A stretch of DNA of 64,000 bases from Pelecanus crispus (taxonomy: Eukaryota; Chordata; Aves; Pelecaniformes; Pelecanidae): positions 32,363,150-32,427,149 of the forward strand of contig NC_134653.1 of NCBI RefSeq assembly GCF_030463565.1. The letters run 5' to 3'. The notes below the pieces were generated by a model. The model was given only the letters and a program-made list of their open reading frames with translations. It was not told where the DNA came from and did no database searches. Positions within the stretch are counted from its first letter, which is position 1, and each line of letters begins with the position of its first letter. Shown in pieces: positions 41,201-52,300 of the stretch. A program made the position numbers and the translations under genes.

Positions 41201-44200
41201 TAGCTCACTGTACTTGTTAGCACATAATGCGTTTTGAGTTATTTATATAGGTGTAACAAGTGACTGTGTCTCTCCAGTGCACAAAAATAAAGCAATCGGA
41301 CTGTGATTCAGTACAGGCTGAGTGCAATTATTTCCATTCTCTTATGTTCCTTTAAAACTCATAGTGGAGAAGAGATTGGGTTTCTATTTAGTAGTGGCAA
41401 ATAGATCGTAAGTTGTTCCTGTGCCACCATTTTCAGCATCTCTGTGCTTAGACTGTGTGCAGCTTTCAGAACGTAGTACTTGCTGTGCCTGCATAGTCCA
41501 GAGTTCCTGGATAGCAGTTGTTTTACAAGTTTTCATTCTCCCCCAGGCCCCTAGCTTACCAGAAAACGTAGACTGTTGTCATAACAAGGCTATAGACTTA
41601 AAAATGGTGGTTGGTTGCTGCTTGAAAGCTAAAAGATGTTTCTCTTGCACAAGCACCATGGCACTTCAACAAGCCCAAACATTGCTGAGCATGAACAGTC
41701 TGGAAGCTGTGAACGTGGGCGTTCAGCAGAATAACACAGAGTCCTTTGCTGTAGTATTGTGTCACCTGGCTGAGCTACATGCAGAGCAGGTGAGTTTTAT
41801 GGCTAGTTGCACAAAACGTCATTTGGGTGAGAGGACGTGTGGGTGTTAGTGACAGAGAGTGCGAGACTTGACTCGTGTTTTGTTCTGCCTTTAATGTCTG
41901 CATTGGGGGCGAAGAAAGTACAGGGGTTTTGCTTGGCTTGATTTCAACACAACCTTCATGGAGAGTGGTGCTTGCCCCAGTGTACGTTAATCACAGCGCT
42001 GTTTCTGTGTTACAGGGATACTTTGCAGCTGCTTCTGAAATATTGAAACACCTAAAGGAAAGATTCCCTCCCAATAGTCAGCATGCACAGGTAGAATATT
42101 TATAATTTACCTCTAAATTATGTAACTATTGTACAATAGCATCTGAATTCTTTCCTCTGTATGCCTTGGGCTATACGTTTGCGAATTTCACTTGGCTCGT
42201 GGCCTCATGGGAAGCTGTGCGGCCTAAACTTTTCTACAAAAGCATGAAAAAGATGCCTCTGTTGTTTTAAGACTGGTGAGACGTTTATCTCACCATAGCC
42301 TCCTAAGAAAAAGCTGTTTAAATAGAAGCGTCATTGACAGAGAATATACGTCTCCTTCATAAGCACATACAGGAATTAAATGTGCTGCATTGATTTGGAG
42401 CTTCAAAGTTCTGCTTAATTAGTGCTACTTATGTTGATATATTACAATCCAGAAATAACTGAAGAATAGGCCATTTTTTGTGTGACTCTGGGAAACACAT
42501 TAACACGTGAGTCTATAAGATAGTATTTACATTGAAGTTTTAAAGATTCCATTAAATACAGTTTGGTCCTTCTCTTTTCGCTACAGAACAAGTCTATTGT
42601 TTCAAAGCATTAGAATGATTTAAAAGAGCTTTTTTACTTAAAATGCAGTCAGATAGGTGAGCTTTGATATTGAAACATCAATCCAGACGAGTATTTCCAT
42701 TGAGGACAGTAATTTAGTAAATCCAGTAATTGGACAGTGGAGTTAGTTGTGTCTAGACATAAATATCCACAGGGGAAAATAAAAAGCAAGTTCTAACTTA
42801 GGATTAGAAAATGAGTAGGTGCAACTTCTAAAACTTGTTCCTGGATATTCTTTGTTTAGCTTTGGATGCTGTTTGATCAGAAAATACAGTTTGAGAGCGC
42901 CATGAATGATGGCAGATATCATATAGCAGATTCTCTTGTAGCAGGAATTACAGCACTTAATGGCATTGAAGGCGTATACAGGTAAGAAATCACGAATCTG
43001 CGTACACTTGCAGGTGTGTTCCATGAAGAGAGTGAAAAATTTAGCAAAATGATTGCTGGCAGTCACATGTGCTTACATGTTCTTCCCTTTCCAGAACTAA
43101 TTACGGTCATGTTGTCTAACTTGTAGTGCTTATTCCATTAGAGTATGTCCCGCAATAGTAATTCCTAGTTGTTTCTCTGGACATTTTAAGAACTGGAATA
43201 GCACTGCTGAAGTTGGTGTTATTCTACAGCTGTAGATCTGTTGTGAGAACACAAAATACTACTTAAAAATCTGCCACAGTAACTGTATTCAGACTTCAGC
43301 ACGAAGCAGAATTTTATGTCAAATAGCTAGGGATCTCAGGCCTAGTCTGAGCTTCAGTGTCTTCATCAGTGTCCTGGTTTCTACGTCTACAAAATGGAAC
43401 AATATGGTTTTTTTCTCATCTTGATGGGTTCTTGTTTCTAAATGAGAATGACATGTTAGAAATAGGTAGGGTTAAAATTTGTTCTTTGGTGTGTATGAAA
43501 ACCAACTTACTGTTAAAAGCAATTTGTTGTTGATTTTCAATAAGGCAAAACAGCTAAAAACATAGCCGATGCCAGTAAGCCAGAAAATCGGTGTTCAAGC
43601 TGTGGGACCTGATGCTTGTCCTTCTGGAATTGGACTGTTTGTGATTTCCCCGATCTTTAAATATTCTACTCACTGTCTGGGTTCAGGGCATTTGTACACA
43701 TCCCCTACTGCTGTGTATTTGTTTCTTATTTCCCTGTTCTCGCTCTTTCCCTGTTGCTCTGTATCCTTGTTAGCTCAAGCCAATTTTAGCTACTTTGCCT
43801 CATACCTGTTTTTCTTGCAAATAATTATTTGTGCTTTCTAGCTCGCATGCTCTCCCATTTCTGCTGCCTGTTTGGCATTTGTTCTTGGCAATCCCTGTTT
43901 TTTGTCTAAAGCTGTTTTATAAGTTTGATCCTTTCTGCCTGTGAGTTGTCCAGTTGGAATCAGATACCTGTTTTTTCCCTGCCAGTGCGTATAGCATGCG
44001 TACGCTTCATTGGAATGCCATTCTGCAGTTACAAGAAACAGAGGTCACAAAGTAGAGACCTATTTTACTGTGTTCTGAAGAGCAGAGTTGTATCTAAATT
44101 ATAAAAGTACAATCAGTGATGTTTTCTTTCTACCAGAAAAGCCATTGTATTGAAAGCCCAAAATCAAATGTCAGAGGCACACAAACTTTTGCAGAAATTG

Positions 44201-46349
44201 TTGATCCACTGCCAGAAAATCAAGAACACCGAGATGGTGATTAGGTAAGAATGTTTCATTTTCAGAGTATTAAAGCCACTTTGCAGTGATTAGAATCAAC
44301 CATTTCAATTTGTCTGTGTTCAGACTTCACTACTCTTCAGATTCCCTACTCTGATTTGGAGCTTACAAAATAATTGCATTTATTCATCATGGTATGGTTC
44401 CTCAAAATATTGTGGAATTGAAGCCTAGTCATCTTTAATATGTAAATTAAAAGGTAGTAAACTTATTTTAAAGTTCCATGAAGACTTACGGAAGAAGGGA
44501 ATGCTGCATCCAAAATAAATAGGAAATAGAAATGTATGTGTGTAATTGTACCTCTGTGCTAACCTTCAGAGTAGTTACAGTGTTATTTAATCTTTCGTAT
44601 GTCGCTGGCATCTCCTCTTAAGGGTGTAATTGAAGTTTATTGTATATGCAGTAATGTAATTCATAATAAAATCAATACCATCATGGATGGAATAATTGTT
44701 TGGGAAACAAGTGGACATTTTTCATCAAAAGAAAATGTTTGTAATTCTTTCCCCCTGTTTTGGTTAGTGTACTGCTGTCAATAGCAGAGCTCTACTGGAG
44801 ATCTTCATGTCATACCATAGCGTTGCCTGTCCTGCTGCAGGCTCTCGCCCTCTCTCGAGAATATAGTCTGCAGTACTTGGCTTCTGAAACTGTGCTGAAC
44901 TTGGCTTTCTCCCAGGTATGTCTGATTTGTGTTTTCACAGGGCTGTAGGGCAACAGTTATTCTGGGGATCTGGATACTGGTTTTACTCCTGGGAGATTTA
45001 AGAACACAACCTTGTTGGAATTAAATTATTGATTCTGAAGAAATATATTCTACATGTAAAATCTTTTGAGGAAGTTAAAAGTTGAGTTTCATGTGTATCA
45101 CTAAGATGTGTAGTTACTGCACATAATTAAGCAGGCAAGCATAAATTGGCCCTGCCTTCGTTTCTTCAGTTGTTATTTTTTTTGCTAGTATTTTGGCTTT
45201 CTAGTAGCACAGTTTGGCATGTGTTTGAATTAAAAATAATGCTTGTAATGGAGCTCAGTTATATTGTTTATTCTGAGCTGGCAGAGACATGGTTGTCAGC
45301 ACTGACTGCAGTGGAGAAGCCATGCCTAATCATTTCAGATAGTAGCTCATTTCTACTAATGAGTTTTGATTTAAAAGAAGGTTATGTGGAGAAAATTTAC
45401 ATCCTTGTCTATAGTGCATTGTGTTATTAGAAACAGATGTGGCTTATGTCGGTCTTCTCTGAAGAAGCTGCTCTTACCAGTGGATTTCAGTATTAGACCA
45501 GCAAGTATTTCTCTTTCAGCTGATCCTTGGTATTCCTGAACAAGCCCTGAATATTCTGCACATGGCAATAGAACCTGTCTTGGCCCACGGAGCTGTCCTG
45601 GACAAAGGCTGTGCCATGTTCTTGGTGGCCAAATGTCAGGTGGCTTCTGCAGCTTCCTACACTCCACAAAAGAAGATTGAAGGTAGCGTGAGTAGAGTAA
45701 TTCTCTACTAGAGAATTACCGAGTGATTCTTCTAGTAGAGAAGAGTAATTCTCCTCACTGAAACTGCGCTCGGAAGTTGAGAAGTGCAAACCGGTGTATA
45801 TATTGGAGTCCTGCTACACGATCACTGTTAAAAAAGTTTAAATGATAACAGCAGAGTGTGTTACCTAGTTATCTGATAGCAAAATTAATTTGGAATTAGT
45901 TATTCAACAGAGGCAGTGTTTATAATGGAGTCTTGTTTATCTGCATGCTTTCACACCCATATTCTGCAGCAAAGGCTGAATAACAGAAACTAGCTGAAAG
46001 ACCGTGTTGCTGAGACACAAATTATTTTGAAAAGCTGAGGAATTTATAATTGGCCTCCTTAGAATTGAGCTGTATTGCTTGGAGTTGTTATCGTGATACT
46101 ATCTTAAATATGACTGTTCCCCTTTTTTCCACAGCTTTGGAATCAGCTATCTTGAATCTAAATGAAGCTAAGACTTACTTTGCCAAAGTGGACTGCAAAG
46201 AGCAGCTCAGAGATGTTCTCTACTTCCAAGCCCGGCTGTTCCACACCCTAGGCAAGACCCAGGAAAGGAACAAATGTGCCATGTTGTTCCGTCAGTTGCA
46301 CCAGGAACTGCCAGCACACGGTGTCCCCTTAATCAATGCCTTCAAGTGA
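31652..46349 (+). CDS. ANAPC5: ANAPC5, anaphase-promoting complex subunit 5
   Basis: APC5 is a TPR-repeat scaffold subunit in the platform of the APC/C, the E3 ligase that drives mitotic exit. The 17 coding exons are 31652-31855, 31968-32047, 32882-32991, 33396-33591, 34841-34907, 36688-36789, 37973-38163, 39114-39195, 39963-40052, 40991-41172, 41654-41789, 42016-42090, 42860-42981, 44137-44244, 44768-44915, 45520-45682 and 46135-46349. They sum to 2271 nt, 756 residues plus stop (human 755), with every junction in phase. The start ATG sits in GCCGCCATGG, an optimal Kozak context, and begins MASVHESLYFNPMMTNGVV as in human. The N-terminal helical domain is followed by TPR-like helices, for example LNLAALHCRFGHYQQAELA and LAELHAEQGYFAAASEILK. 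The end, VPLINAFK, differs from human VPLINHL. It lies head-to-head with RNF34 across about 4.4 kb and upstream of CAMKK2 in tandem. Confidence 0.97.
32048..32881 (+). other. ANAPC5: ANAPC5 intron 2
   Basis: GC-rich at its start (end of the CpG island), then AT-rich to the acceptor at 32880-32881. Nothing else was recognised. Confidence 0.7.
33592..34840 (+). other. ANAPC5: ANAPC5 intron 4
   Basis: 1.25 kb of intron without a recognisable gene or repeat. It ends in two in-frame candidate acceptors 15 bases apart. Confidence 0.7.
34841..34907 (+). CDS. ANAPC5: ANAPC5 exon 5 (67 nt)
   Basis: It uses acceptor TTATCAG at 34834-34840, completes a split Arg and reads EEEISCSGPLSQKQAEYFL before donor GTACGT. 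The choice of acceptor rests on human homology (VREEEVSC). An upstream AG at 34824-34825 is also in frame and would add five residues. Confidence 0.88.
35285..36060. repeat. Unclassified LTR-like block in ANAPC5 intron 5
   Basis: This segment differs in composition from the surrounding AT-rich intron. It contains three near-exact copies of CTCCAGTTGCTGGCAC at 35857, 35909 and 35953, and shorter CTCCAGTTG forms at 35595 and 35713. On the minus strand an ATTAAA lies near its right end, around 36030. Size, composition and internal repetition resemble a solitary retroviral LTR or a composite repeat. I see no coding sequence for viral proteins and cannot name a family. Boundaries are approximate. 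Confidence 0.4.
36061..37972 (+). other. ANAPC5: ANAPC5 introns 5 (end) and 6
   Basis: AT-rich intron flanking exon 6 (36688-36789). The frames at 37241-37653 on both strands have no recognisable product. No repeat family was seen. Confidence 0.65.
37973..38163 (+). CDS. ANAPC5: ANAPC5 exon 7 (TPR region)
   Basis: 191 nt between acceptor TTTTTAG and donor GTAAGT. It encodes HYLSYLNSLRVQDVFSSTH through YGRSLRYAALNLAALHCRF, part of the central TPR-like helical array, and ends two bases into a Tyr codon completed by exon 8. Confidence 0.95.
38164..40990 (+). other. ANAPC5: ANAPC5 introns 7 to 9
   Basis: Three introns around exons 39114-39195 and 39963-40052. A poly-A run lies at about 38601-38621. 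The frame at 40225-40488 follows a TTTTTCAG but encodes nothing recognisable and is not needed for the ANAPC5 reading frame. Confidence 0.65.
42091..44767 (+). other. ANAPC5: ANAPC5 introns 12 to 14
   Basis: AT-rich introns flanking exons 42860-42981 and 44137-44244. No genes or known repeats were recognised. Confidence 0.65.
45520..45682 (+). CDS. ANAPC5: ANAPC5 exon 16
   Basis: 163 nt encoding LILGIPEQALNILHMAIEP onward, ending KKIE plus one base. The in-frame donor is GTAGCG at 45683, a poor match to consensus. A much better GTGAGT lies five bases further on, but its use would shift the frame. The first donor is chosen because exon 17 then reads ALESAILNLNEAK, matching human. Confidence 0.88.
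45697..45719. repeat. Perfect inverted repeat after ANAPC5 exon 16
   Basis: GTAATTCTC and GAGAATTAC form nine-base arms with a five-base loop, starting 15 bases past the exon 16 boundary. A partial third copy of the arm (GTAATTCTC) lies at about 45745-45753. Confidence 0.85.
46135..46349 (+). CDS. ANAPC5: ANAPC5 exon 17 and stop
   Basis: The acceptor is TTTTCCACAG. The exon encodes the last TPR-like helices (LRDVLYFQARLFHTLGKTQE) and ends INAFK with TGA at 46347-46349. The 3' UTR is short, with AATAAA about 97 bases later. Confidence 0.95.
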
Positions 46350-46480
46350 TGCATTTCAAGATGAGATTTGTTTGTTTTCCTTTTTTTTCTTTTTTACAAA
46401 TGTCTTTTTATTATATTCAGTCACCTGTGTTTCAAGATAACTGCCAATAAATCATGGTCTTCTATTGAACAAACTTGCAT
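46350..46480 (+). other. ANAPC5: ANAPC5 3' UTR
   Basis: A short 3' UTR with a T-rich stretch, ending near the AATAAA at 46446-46451 and a following TTGCATTTTGTTTG element. Confidence 0.8.
46446..46451 (+). terminator. ANAPC5: ANAPC5 poly(A) signal
   Basis: AATAAA lies 97 bases after the stop codon, followed by a T/G-rich downstream stretch at about 46475-46488. Confidence 0.85.
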
Positions 46481-47999
46481 TTTGTTTGTAATGACTTAAG
46501 GGAAAACATAGGTTTCCACCCATTTCACTTTTATTCTGTCCTTGAAATTAAGAATAAGAGTTGAATGGGGAAAAAAAAGAAAATACTCTCTTGACTGCAT
46601 TATAAACACACTGAGGGGAGTAGCACAGTCACGATGAAATAATATCTGTTCTTAGTAGTGACATTTTCAGAATCAATGCTGGCTTTATGAACACTGGGGT
46701 ACAAAAAACAGTGGAAAATGTAGGCGAAGCTCCTTTGTGCTCATTTTAAGTGGTATAGAATGGGGAGTCTCATCTAAAACGTGTCCTTGCGTTTAACCTG
46801 TCTACAGTCGCTGTTTACTCTGTAGAAACAGATGGTGCTGGCAGAAGGGGGAAAAAACCAGGATTCAGTTGGAGATATCTAATGGTGCAAAGTCCCGGCA
46901 TTGTTGTTACATGTGTCCTTGTGCAAAGAGCGGCTGAGAAAAGTAGAGTGCTAAACAAAAGCCCCAGCTCAGCCGAAATGTTTTTTATTGTAGGTGTGCT
47001 TCCATAGGCACTGCGTATAATTTACCTGCTCTGGTTTTGTGGGTGAATAAATGAAGATGACAACTAACTCAATATCCAATATGCTGCCGTTGACTTCTCA
47101 CAATTAGAGCCTCGTTTTTGGAAGAAAATTTCATTTCAGACGTAGCGTGGGATTTCAGGGCAGAGGGGTTTGCGCTTCTGTGAGCGTAAACCTTTTGTGG
47201 GTGAACCTTGGGGCATGGGGGTGCCATTCCTGTCACCTTGTGACTATATAAAAGCTGAGCATAATTAGTGTACACACTTGGAGGTACCCTGCCAGGAAGC
47301 ACTAGATTAAGCTGTGGCATTGTTAGCAATGAGAAAGCGAGACCAGACCTAAACCTGGCTCTGCTGGAGCCCTGCCAGGTAAGGCGGGAAGAGAGAAGCT
47401 CTAAGATGTCGTTGAAACGAGGGTAGTCCAGTGCTAGTTTATGTGTCTCGTTAATTAGCGTTGTGGCGTGGCTGTCGGCAGATAATCAGTGCCTAACTTT
47501 CAAACCAACAGCTGTATTTCTAACTGAAAAGTAACCAAGGTTCCCACATGGGCTTCATGGGAGCGCTGGTTTTGGTGGCTTGCCCCTTCTCGGCTACGTT
47601 ACCAGGCTGCCATTAATCAGCACCGAGGAGTTCAAGCCATAAAATGTTAGGAGCGGCTACTATTTTACAGTAAGTGCATAAACCTGATTTCTAGAGTGGT
47701 TTTCAAGATCCTGGTCAAAAGAGCAGCATTTATCCATAAAGCTGGCATGGAAGCATGGCTCTGCTCCGGGGAGCTCTACAATGTCAAAGCGATGCCCACA
47801 AAATGGGTCTCAAAGCAAAGTGGGGAAGAGCGTTTGCGCCAGCCGTGGCGTTCGCGTCTGCTCGAGGTTGAAGCTGCTGCTTCGTGAAGAGTCGATCAGA
47901 AAACTGCAGGTGAGCTCAGCGCAAGAACGGTGCTTGATGGGAACGCTCCTAATAAGAAAACTGAAATAATTAGCATGGACAAAGCAAGGGAGATGTTTA
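46481..47999. other. Intergenic, ANAPC5 to CAMKK2 promoter
   Basis: 1.5 kb without a recognisable gene. A TATAAAA occurs near 47246, but no convincing reading frame follows it. The minus-strand frame at 47069-47329 has no recognisable product. Sequence becomes GC-rich from about 48000. Confidence 0.6.
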
Positions 48000-48117
48000 T
48001 AAAGGCCCGGTGCCAGCCTTGCCCCCGTCCCGGCGCTGCAGAGCTGCGACCTGAGCCGGAGCTGCGCTGGGTGGCGGCGATGGCCTGGCAGTGGCCGCTG
48101 TGGCATTTCCAAACACC

Positions 48118-48201
48118 TGGTTTCCAAAAACCCTTTTCAGGGGATGGTTTCAGAAGCGTTGGTTTCCAAAACCCCCTTTCAGGGGATGGTTTCAGAAGCG
48201 T
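48118..48201. repeat. 42-bp tandem duplication
   Basis: Two head-to-tail units, 48118-48159 and 48160-48201, differ at only two positions. Each begins TGGTTTCC and ends CAGAAGCGT. Near identity suggests a recent duplication. Confidence 0.92.
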
Positions 48202-48635
48202 TGGGCAACGCGGAGGTGCAGGGGAGCCGATGCAGGTAACCCCATGCGAGCACAGCCGCCCTCACGCTGGAAATTCGGGTGTTTGCAGAAGGGCGGAGGG
48301 GAGGAAGCCCCGGGCGAGCAGCGGGACGGGCGGCGGCGGGAGGGGGCTGGGGTTCGCTCCCCCCGGGACGCGGGGGGCCCCGGCGGGGCTCGGCTGCGCC
48401 CGGGGCCGCGTCCCGGCGCGGTGGGCGGAGGAGCGGGCCGGGGCCCCCCGCGGCTGCGCTGCGAGGTAAGGCGGGGCCCCGCGGCCGCAGGGGGGAACTA
48501 AAATATTTTAAAAAAGCAAACAAACAAACAAACACACGCACCCAGACCAACCCACCCCGAAGAACGGCTTAGGGGGGTGGGCGGGCAGGATGCGGCTGCC
48601 CGGGGGGAAACCTCCCCTTCCCCGGGGCGGAGCGG

Positions 48636-48702
48636 GGCCTCCCTCCCTCCCTCCTTCCATCCCTCCCTCCCTCCCTCCTTCCCTCCCTCCTTCCCTCCCT
48701 GC
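48636..48702. repeat. (CCTCCCT)n / CCTT-rich pyrimidine tract
   Basis: Repeats of CCCTCCCT and CCTTCC across about 65 bases: an all-pyrimidine strand within the CpG island. Such tracts are length-variable and can form non-B DNA. Confidence 0.9.
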
Positions 48703-48948
48703 CGCCGCCGGAGCGGAACCGAAAGCGAAGGCGGCGCCGGGCGGCCGCGCTCCGGCCCCGCGGGCGGTGCAGAGCGGCGGCGGCGGCGGCTCCGGGGGCC
48801 GGGGGGGGCCGCTCCCTGCCGCCGGCGGAGCGGCGCGTCCCGCCAGGTCGGTGGCTGCGGCTGCGGGCGGGGAGGCCGGGCGGGCCCGGCCGGGGATGCG
48901 CCCCGCGGCTGCGGAGACAAAGCCGCGCCCGGAGGCACCGGCGTGGGC

Positions 48949-48986
48949 GGCCGGGGCCGGTGCCGGGGCCGGGGCCGGGGCCGGGG
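48949..48986. repeat. GGGGCC short tandem repeat
   Basis: Five to six units of GGGGCC, one interrupted by a T, in the CpG island. The G-runs could fold into a G-quadruplex. Confidence 0.88.
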
Positions 48987-49330
48987 ATGCCCTCCGAGCA
49001 AAAAACCGGCATCGCCCTCAAACGGGGCTCGCAGCCGGCCTGTGCACGGCGCCGCAGGTATTCTGGCGACGGGCGAGCGGTGCTGGCGTTTCCCCATCCC
49101 GTTTTGGGGAGCCGCGCTCTGGCCTCCCGGGCCCGGCGAGCATCCCGCTCCCGCTCGCCTTCGGCCACCCAGCAGCCCCGACGTGCGCCGGTGGTACCCG
49201 ACGGGCTGGCGGCATCCCAGGTTTGGGGATGTGACGGGGCGGTGGCCGTCCCCGCCACACCAGGCGTCCTGCAGACCCCATGGGGCTCCTGCCCGGGGAG
49301 GCGAGGGCTGGGAGCAGGGGGACCGGGGCA

Positions 49331-52300
49331 AGTTAGGCCGTGGGGTTGCAAAAAGGAGGGGATTTGTAAGGTCAATGCGCGAGTGAGAGGCCAGGAGAAG
49401 ATAGAGGGGACAGAGCTGGTGGGACAACTGCGTACAGGGGACGGGTCTCACTACGAGAAGCCACAGGTTGGGTTGCTGCGAGGGACCGAGGTTAGGAGGT
49501 GGGACGCAGCCCTGCGGCCGCGGGCATGGCACGGAGCGTCAGGAGCATGAAGGTAACAGTAAAGACCAAAAGCAGTGGCAGGATGACCGCGGGAAGCTGG
49601 TGCGATGGAGCTGTGGGCTGACCGTGCGGCTGTGCGATGCGACAGGACCAGATACCAGCCCTGGGGACAGGACCAGGTTGTCCTCAGGGCCAGGGGGACT
49701 GCGCTGGGGAGGGCAGGTGTGGTGGCTGGGTGGCTGGAGCTGCCTTCGTGGCCCCTGACCAGGGGAAGGAGCCCCATCCCTCTCCTGGCCCCTCTCCATG
49801 AGCACTTTGTTTTGGGGAAAACAGCCAACAAAACCCAAGAGCCCATCCCTGAGAGCGCTGCAAGGGGTGTCTGATGGACCGGCGCCGTTCCGGGGAAGGC
49901 AGCTGTTATCAGATTGGGGCGGTAATTTGGAGGAGGCTTTGCTTTCAACTCAGCCCTAATGTCTTTTAAGTGGTGTTTGCAAAGTGCAGAGCCGCTCTCG
50001 TTTCCTCTCTCGGGCATCGCGGGCTGGAGCTGTTGTTTCCAGGAGAGCCGGGAGCCGCTCGGCAGCGCTGGATGAGGCGGTGATGGTGCCCTGAGCTCAT
50101 CCCGGCCCATGCTCGATGCCAGGTCCAGAGCTTGCACTCTTCTTTTGAGGTGCTCGTTATATATTGCTTAAGCAGTATTCGGTGGTATCAGCAAGATTAT
50201 AAAAAAATCTTGTTAAAGAGGTTTTTGGATTCCTATTGAAACCTGCCGCCGGGTTTTGTGCCGTTACAATGCTACCAGCCCGACTTTGGGTTTTTTCCCT
50301 GGTTCTTTCCACCCTGTGTTTGATGGGCCAGGCAGCGCAGCAGGCTCTTCTGTTTGCCCCAGGGACGCTGAAAAGCTTTGCTGCTCGGGCACAGGGACCC
50401 AACGTACATGGGGGCTGGGTGCCGGTTTCCAGTATCTCATTATTTTGGGTGTCCTCTGACTTCTGGAGAAGCTGCTGAGAGATTTTTTTCCATTAGAAGT
50501 CAGGCGGGGATGCATATGGTCTTTGTATACTACAGTGACTAATAGATTTCTGGCAAGGTCTGCGCTTGCCCGTAGGAAGGGAAACTGTGATTGATGCCCC
50601 TGTTGCTGCAGATGACACCGCTCTTGGCACTGCCGCTTCCACCGCTGACAGTGACCAGGGAAAGCAAAATAGCCACTGGACTCTGCCCAGTGAGAGCCCA
50701 TAACTGTCCCGCGCGCTGGCCCTGGTTAACTTTTAACTGCAGACCTTCAGCGGTAGCAGGGGGAGGATCCGCTGTGAGTAACATCTGCCTTGGTTTAGGT
50801 GGTTTGCGTTCAATTTTGTTATAAACAGCTTTTTTTGCAGTGCATGAGCTGATCCCCATGGAAGGTTGGATGGAGGTGTCGCTGCCGGAGCTGCCACCAA
50901 GTCTTACTCCCTTGGGAGGGTCCGACCCTGACACCGCGTCCGGCTTTGCCGGAGGGAAGCGCGCGGGGGGAAGGCGAGCATGCGGGAGCCGGGGGCACCG
51001 TCCCATCGCCCGCCCTGCGCCTGGGTAGAGAAACAGCTCCAAGGAGGGAAGGGCAGGCCCATGCGTCTGTACGCTCTGATTTAAATCTGCGCAGCCAGTG
51101 CTGGCTGCAAGGTGTCGTCCGCTGCGCTCCCCGAAATCGGTCAGCGTGTTCCCATCCGGAGGTGGCTGCCTCCCAGCAGGGACCAGGCAGGGACCACACG
51201 CTCACAGCAGAGCTGGGGCGGCAGGAGGGGGCTGTAAAAATCACTTCACCCTGGCGGGGGCCGATTTCGCTCCCATTCGTTTCCACTCAGCCACGTGGAT
51301 GCTGCGCGAGAGGGAGAGCCGCTGCCAGGGTTTCACAGACCTCTTTTCATTTTAATATCCCTCTCCTTGCTGAATTAGAGGCGAGACTGATTGCTTCGAT
51401 AATCCTGCCGCAGCCGCTATGGGTTATATATGGATTGCAGCCAAAAGCTGTGCCGATAAATCATTCCTATATACCAGGCTGTTATATTTCCTGAGGATTT
51501 TGTGGGCATGTGCTGCTCGCTTTTACGTAAGGATCTGCTGGAGTTCATACCAGAATGTGCCGCTTTTCCTCGGGCAATGACCTGGGTGGGTTGGTGAAGC
51601 CAAAGCCCCCGGGCTGTATTTCCCCTCTTTGGGTTTATTCCCCCCATTCCAGCTCTTTCAGTTTTCTCCCTGGCTGGGAATACGGCTGTTCTCCTCCTCT
51701 TCCTCCTCAGCCTCCCCGTGTGCTTATTAAGGCGAACTGGCTGCGTTATCATTAGCAGTTGTCCCACGTCCCGCAGGGCTGTGTTCAAGAGCAGGATCCC
51801 ACTTTTGGGTTTCTCGCGGGGAAGGTATCCTCTCAAAGGGCAATTTCTGCAAAACCCTGAGCTCGGTCCCTTTGTGCACACACACAAAGGGGAAAAAAAC
51901 CCCTCCGATTTTCCACCCCAGCCCATGTTACGATGGTGCTTGGATGACTTTTAGCCTGTTTACAGAGCCCTGAGGAAGCTTGCTTGAATTAATCAGCCTT
52001 GATATGTTTATCCTGGTCAAGCCAATTAACTCCTTCTGGCCAGGGCACGCTCTGCTCTCAAGTGTGGCAGAGACTTCGTAACTCAATTTTGCTCTAGCCC
52101 GGCAAAGTTTAGCATGAACCCTTGGAAATTCAGATGAGGCGATGCTTTGGGGGCAGGATGGGATGCCAGGGACCGGTGCTGTGACCAGTGACACTCCTGG
52201 GGTGGCTTCATCCCAGGGCCACCCCAAAGAGCTGCCTTTTTTGGTGCGGCCGCGGCACACGGTGAGGGCAGAGGGCACGGTGTTCGGGATCGGCTCTGGC

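Larger units (their letters stand above)
48000..49330. promoter_or_regulatory. CAMKK2: CpG island / probable CAMKK2 promoter and 5' exon
   Basis: A strongly GC- and CpG-rich block lies about 4.5-5.8 kb before the CAMKK2 coding start, in the position expected for its first non-coding exon. GCGAG|GTAAGG at 48461-48471 is a near-perfect donor and the best candidate end of that exon. Weaker donors are GTCGGT at 48847 and GTATTC at 49058. The island carries a 42-base tandem duplication, a CCCT/CCTT-rich tract and a GGGGCC run. Long frames on both strands (up to 344 codons) are compositional. Confidence 0.7.

Noticed and set aside
47246-47252. TATAAAA motif suggesting a separate promoter
   Set aside because: No recognisable coding or structured RNA sequence follows on the plus strand; isolated TATA motifs are frequent in AT-rich sequence.
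48498-49532. 344-, 268- and 269-codon frames on both strands over the CAMKK2 CpG island
   Set aside because: All are GC-driven frames of low complexity over simple repeats; no family resemblance, and they overlap on both strands.
50236-50478. Plus-strand frame of 80 codons with a signal-peptide-like hydrophobic start
   Set aside because: A single hydrophobic stretch in an otherwise unrecognisable short frame inside the probable CAMKK2 5' intron; no promoter, splice or homology support.
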